A stretch of DNA of 8,990 bases from an uncultured Eubacteriales bacterium (lineage in GTDB: Bacteria; Bacillota; Clostridia; Oscillospirales; CAG-272), in contig CAKSEM010000054.1 of assembly GCA_934446485.1 (NCBI GenBank), forward strand, positions 1-8,990. Reading direction: 5' to 3'. The position numbers and the translations under genes were made by a program. Positions within the stretch are counted from its first letter, which is position 1. Every line of letters begins with the position of its first letter. Below the pieces are notes generated by a model that did no database searches, was not told where the DNA came from, and was given only the letters and a program-made list of their open reading frames with translations. Below, one piece after another: positions 6,905 to 8,990 of this stretch.

Positions 6905-8990
6905 ATGGACGCCGACCGAATCTTCTACTCATACTCACCGTTCATCAGAGAGTATATCTACTCGCACGGATGGCAGAGTCTCCACAATATGCAGCTTGAG
7001 GCGGCACGGATCATATTTGAAACGGACGACAACCTGCTCCTGTCCTCGGAGACTGCCTCCGGAAAGACCGAAGCGGCATTCTTTCCGATACTCTCGCAGA
7101 TCTACGAGAATGAGCCGCAGAGCTTCGGGGTGCTGTACATCGCACCGCTCAAATCACTCATAAATGACCAGTTCTCGCGGATCACGGAGCTCACCGATTC
7201 GGCCGAGATACCTGTGTGTCACTGGCACGGTGACGTTGCGCGCTCGCACAAATCGCGCGCGTTGGAGCACCCGCGCGGCGTGCTGCAGATCACGCCCGAA
7301 TCACTCGAGGCTATGCTGATCCGACGTCCGTCAGAATTGAGTCGGCTCTTCGGCGACCTGCGATATGTCATAATAGATGAGATACATACGCTGACCGGCA
7401 CCGACCGTGGGAATCAGATCCTCTGTCAGCTTGCTCGCCTGTCTGCGGCAAGCGGCGCTCTGCCGCGCCGCATCGGGCTATCGGCTACCCTCGGCGATCT
7501 CGGCGCAGCGGCAAAATGGCTCGGCGCAGGCTCGGGGCACGAGACCGCCTCTCCAATCCCGCCGCGAAAGCAGCTCCGTATGAGACTCGGCATGGAGCAC
7601 TTTTTCATAAATCACTCGCCCGAAACGGACGGTGCAGCCGAGCTGCGCTGCATTTCAGCAAACGACATCTGCGCCTCCGACGGAGGAGCAAAAACTGTGC
7701 CGGACGGCGATTACGGTGATATTACCGCTCAGCGCGGCGATGCCGAAGATGATGCAGCGTCAACGGACGGTGCAGCTTCGGAATCGGACGGCAACGATCC
7801 CGACATTGCAGACGGCTACAGTCTCGACCCGGGTTTCGAATATATATACGACTGCGTGCGCGACCGTAAATCGCTCGTGTTCTCAAATTCGCGCGAAGAG
7901 ACGGAGTACGTTACGGCAACGCTCAGGCAGATAGCCGAATATCGCGGCGACCCCGATATTTTCCTGATCCATCACGGAAACCTCTCTGCGGCGCTTCGCG
8001 AGGACGCTGAGATGAAGATGCGCTCGGACGACGTTCACGCGGTCACGTGTGCCACGGTGACGATGGAGCTCGGGATAGACATCGGTCGCCTCGCCCGCGT
8101 GGTGCAGCTTGGTGCACCTCCGTCGGTATCCTCATTCCTGCAGCGTCTCGGCAGATCCGGACGCCGCGGCGATCCGCCGGAGATGATGATGGTATTCCGC
8201 GAGGAAGAGCCGCTTCCGAACACTCCGCTGCCCGAGCTCATTCCGTGGGAGCTTCTGCGTGCCGTCGCGGTAGTACAGCTTTATATTGAAGAGAGATTTA
8301 TCGAGCCTGCCCGCACTCTGCACTGTCCGTTCAGCCTCCTGTTCCAGCAAACACTGTCATACATTCTATCCGGCGGGGCGATGTCGCCGCAGCGCCTTGC
8401 GGCAGGGGTGCTCTCGCTTCCTCCGTTCGCCGAGGTCGATCCCGAAGACTACCGCTTGATGCTGTATTCGATGGTGCAGGACGACTACCTCGAAATGACC
8501 GACGAGGGCGAGCTTATCATAGGACTTGCGGGAGAGCGGATCACGGGATCATTCAAGTTTTTCGCGGTGTTCCGCGATTCGGAAGATTTCACGGTACGGT
8601 GCGATTCCGAGGAGATCGGTACAATTGCGGAATCTCCCCCGGTCGGCGACAGGTTCGCGCTTGCGGGACGCGTCTGGGAGGTGGAGGATGTCGATCTCGG
8701 ACGCCGATTAGTATACGTCCGCCGTGCACGCGGAAAGATGGAGGTGTCTTGGCCCGGCGGCTACGGCGAAATCCACACACGCATCCTCGAGCGAATGCGC
8801 GAGGTGCTGCGCGAGGACACCGAGTACCCGTATCTGAAGCCTAATGCGCTGCATCGACTGCGCGCGGCACGCGCGGTCGCACGGAAGTGCGGTATGACCT
8901 CACACGACATTCTGAGTCTCGGCGGCAGCTCGTGGGTCTACTTCCCGTGGCTCGGCACGCGCGCTTTTCGGACCATGCGGCGCTTCATAC
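6905..8990 (+). CDS. Lhr-like superfamily 2 DEAD/DEAH helicase (BrxHI-like), 3' end missing
   Basis: This is an SF2 ATP-dependent nucleic-acid helicase of the Lhr-like group, as found beside BrxD in type 2 BREX. The frame is open to the right edge, so 695 residues are seen and the C-terminus is lost. Motifs in order: Q-motif glutamine Q30; motif I SETASGKTE at 48-56; motif Ia IAPLKSL at 79-85; Ib ITPESLE near 129-135; motif II DEIH at 158-161; motif III SAT at 193-195; motif IV LVFSNSREETE near 324-334; motif V near 381-393; motif VI QRLGRSGRRG at 413-422. An acidic, Ala/Asp/Ser-rich insert (about 240-305) separates the two RecA-like lobes. Beyond 430 come a winged-helix-like stretch and a GRVWEVEDVD segment followed by VSWPGG, as in Lhr-like accessory domains. 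It starts 13 nt after the ATPase gene and shares its operon. The substrate, DNA or RNA, cannot be read from the sequence; DNA is inferred from the family. Confidence 0.88.
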   Translation, partial: MDADRIFYSYSPFIREYIYSHGWQSLHNMQLEAARIIFETDDNLLLSSETASGKTEAAFFPILSQIYENEPQSFGVLYIAPLKSLINDQFSRITELTDSAEIPVCHWHGDVARSHKSRALEHPRGVLQITPESLEAMLIRRPSELSRLFGDLRYVIIDEIHTLTGTDRGNQILCQLARLSAASGALPRRIGLSATLGDLGAAAKWLGAGSGHETASPIPPRKQLRMRLGMEHFFINHSPETDGAAELRCISANDICASDGGAKTVPDGDYGDITAQRGDAEDDAASTDGAASESDGNDPDIADGYSLDPGFEYIYDCVRDRKSLVFSNSREETEYVTATLRQIAEYRGDPDIFLIHHGNLSAALREDAEMKMRSDDVHAVTCATVTMELGIDIGRLARVVQLGAPPSVSSFLQRLGRSGRRGDPPEMMMVFREEEPLPNTPLPELIPWELLRAVAVVQLYIEERFIEPARTLHCPFSLLFQQTLSYILSGGAMSPQRLAAGVLSLPPFAEVDPEDYRLMLYSMVQDDYLEMTDEGELIIGLAGERITGSFKFFAVFRDSEDFTVRCDSEEIGTIAESPPVGDRFALAGRVWEVEDVDLGRRLVYVRRARGKMEVSWPGGYGEIHTRILERMREVLREDTEYPYLKPNALHRLRAARAVARKCGMTSHDILSLGGSSWVYFPWLGTRAFRTMRRFI

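Noticed and set aside
5497..8990. Calling the locus type 2 BREX
   Set aside because: Only the BrxD-like and BrxHI-like genes are seen. No PglX, PglZ, PglW or PglY is present in the window, and the first gene is a TerB-domain protein.

Overview
The window looks like chromosomal DNA of a GC-rich member of the Bacillota, most likely a Clostridia lineage. The reasons are an AddB-type (not RecB/RecC) recombination nuclease with a C-terminal Fe-S cysteine cluster, GGGAGG-type Shine-Dalgarno sequences before all four genes, and textbook TTGACA/TATAAT promoters with TGn extensions. I cannot assign a genus. No RNA gene, insertion sequence, CRISPR array, integrase or attachment site is visible.

Layout. 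Positions 1-90 hold no gene. They carry a perfect-consensus extended -10 promoter on the minus strand, preceded by three A-tracts spaced about 11 bp apart, which fires leftward out of the window. Positions 91-3390 (minus) encode AddB, the Fe-S nuclease subunit of the AddAB double-strand-break resection machine. Positions 3391-3668 are a divergent intergenic region with one promoter for addB and one near-perfect promoter for a rightward operon, plus copies of a TGCAGCT element between them. Positions 3669-8990 (plus) hold a tightly packed three-gene operon: a TerB-N/TerB-C protein (GTG start at 3669), a BrxD-like P-loop ATPase of the DUF2791/BREX ATP-binding family (start at 5497, overlapping the first gene by 14 nt), and an Lhr-like superfamily 2 helicase (start at 6905, cut by the right edge).

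The rightward operon is the interesting part. The ATPase and Lhr-like helicase resemble the BrxD/BrxHI pair of type 2 BREX systems. Here they are preceded by a TerB-domain protein, and no PglX methylase, PglZ phosphatase or PglW/PglY is visible. This suggests a compact predicted DNA-processing or anti-phage module in which TerB-N/TerB-C acts as sensor or scaffold, the AAA-like ATPase as a switch or loader, and the helicase as the DNA motor. As I recall, TerB-N/TerB-C proteins have been linked to ATPases and helicases in comparative-genomic work on Ter systems, so the gene association is probably not wholly new, but I know of no established mechanism. A shared feature is that all three proteins carry Ala/Asp/Thr/Ser-rich, probably disordered linkers, and the ATPase ends in a short acidic-hydrophobic tail after such a linker.

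Two start sites deserve correction relative to longest-ORF calls. AddB should start at the GTG at 3390, because its promoter lies inside the longer reading frame. The TerB protein should start at the GTG at 3669, because the ATG at 3642 lies only about 10 nt from the predicted transcription start and its apparent Shine-Dalgarno is not fully transcribed.
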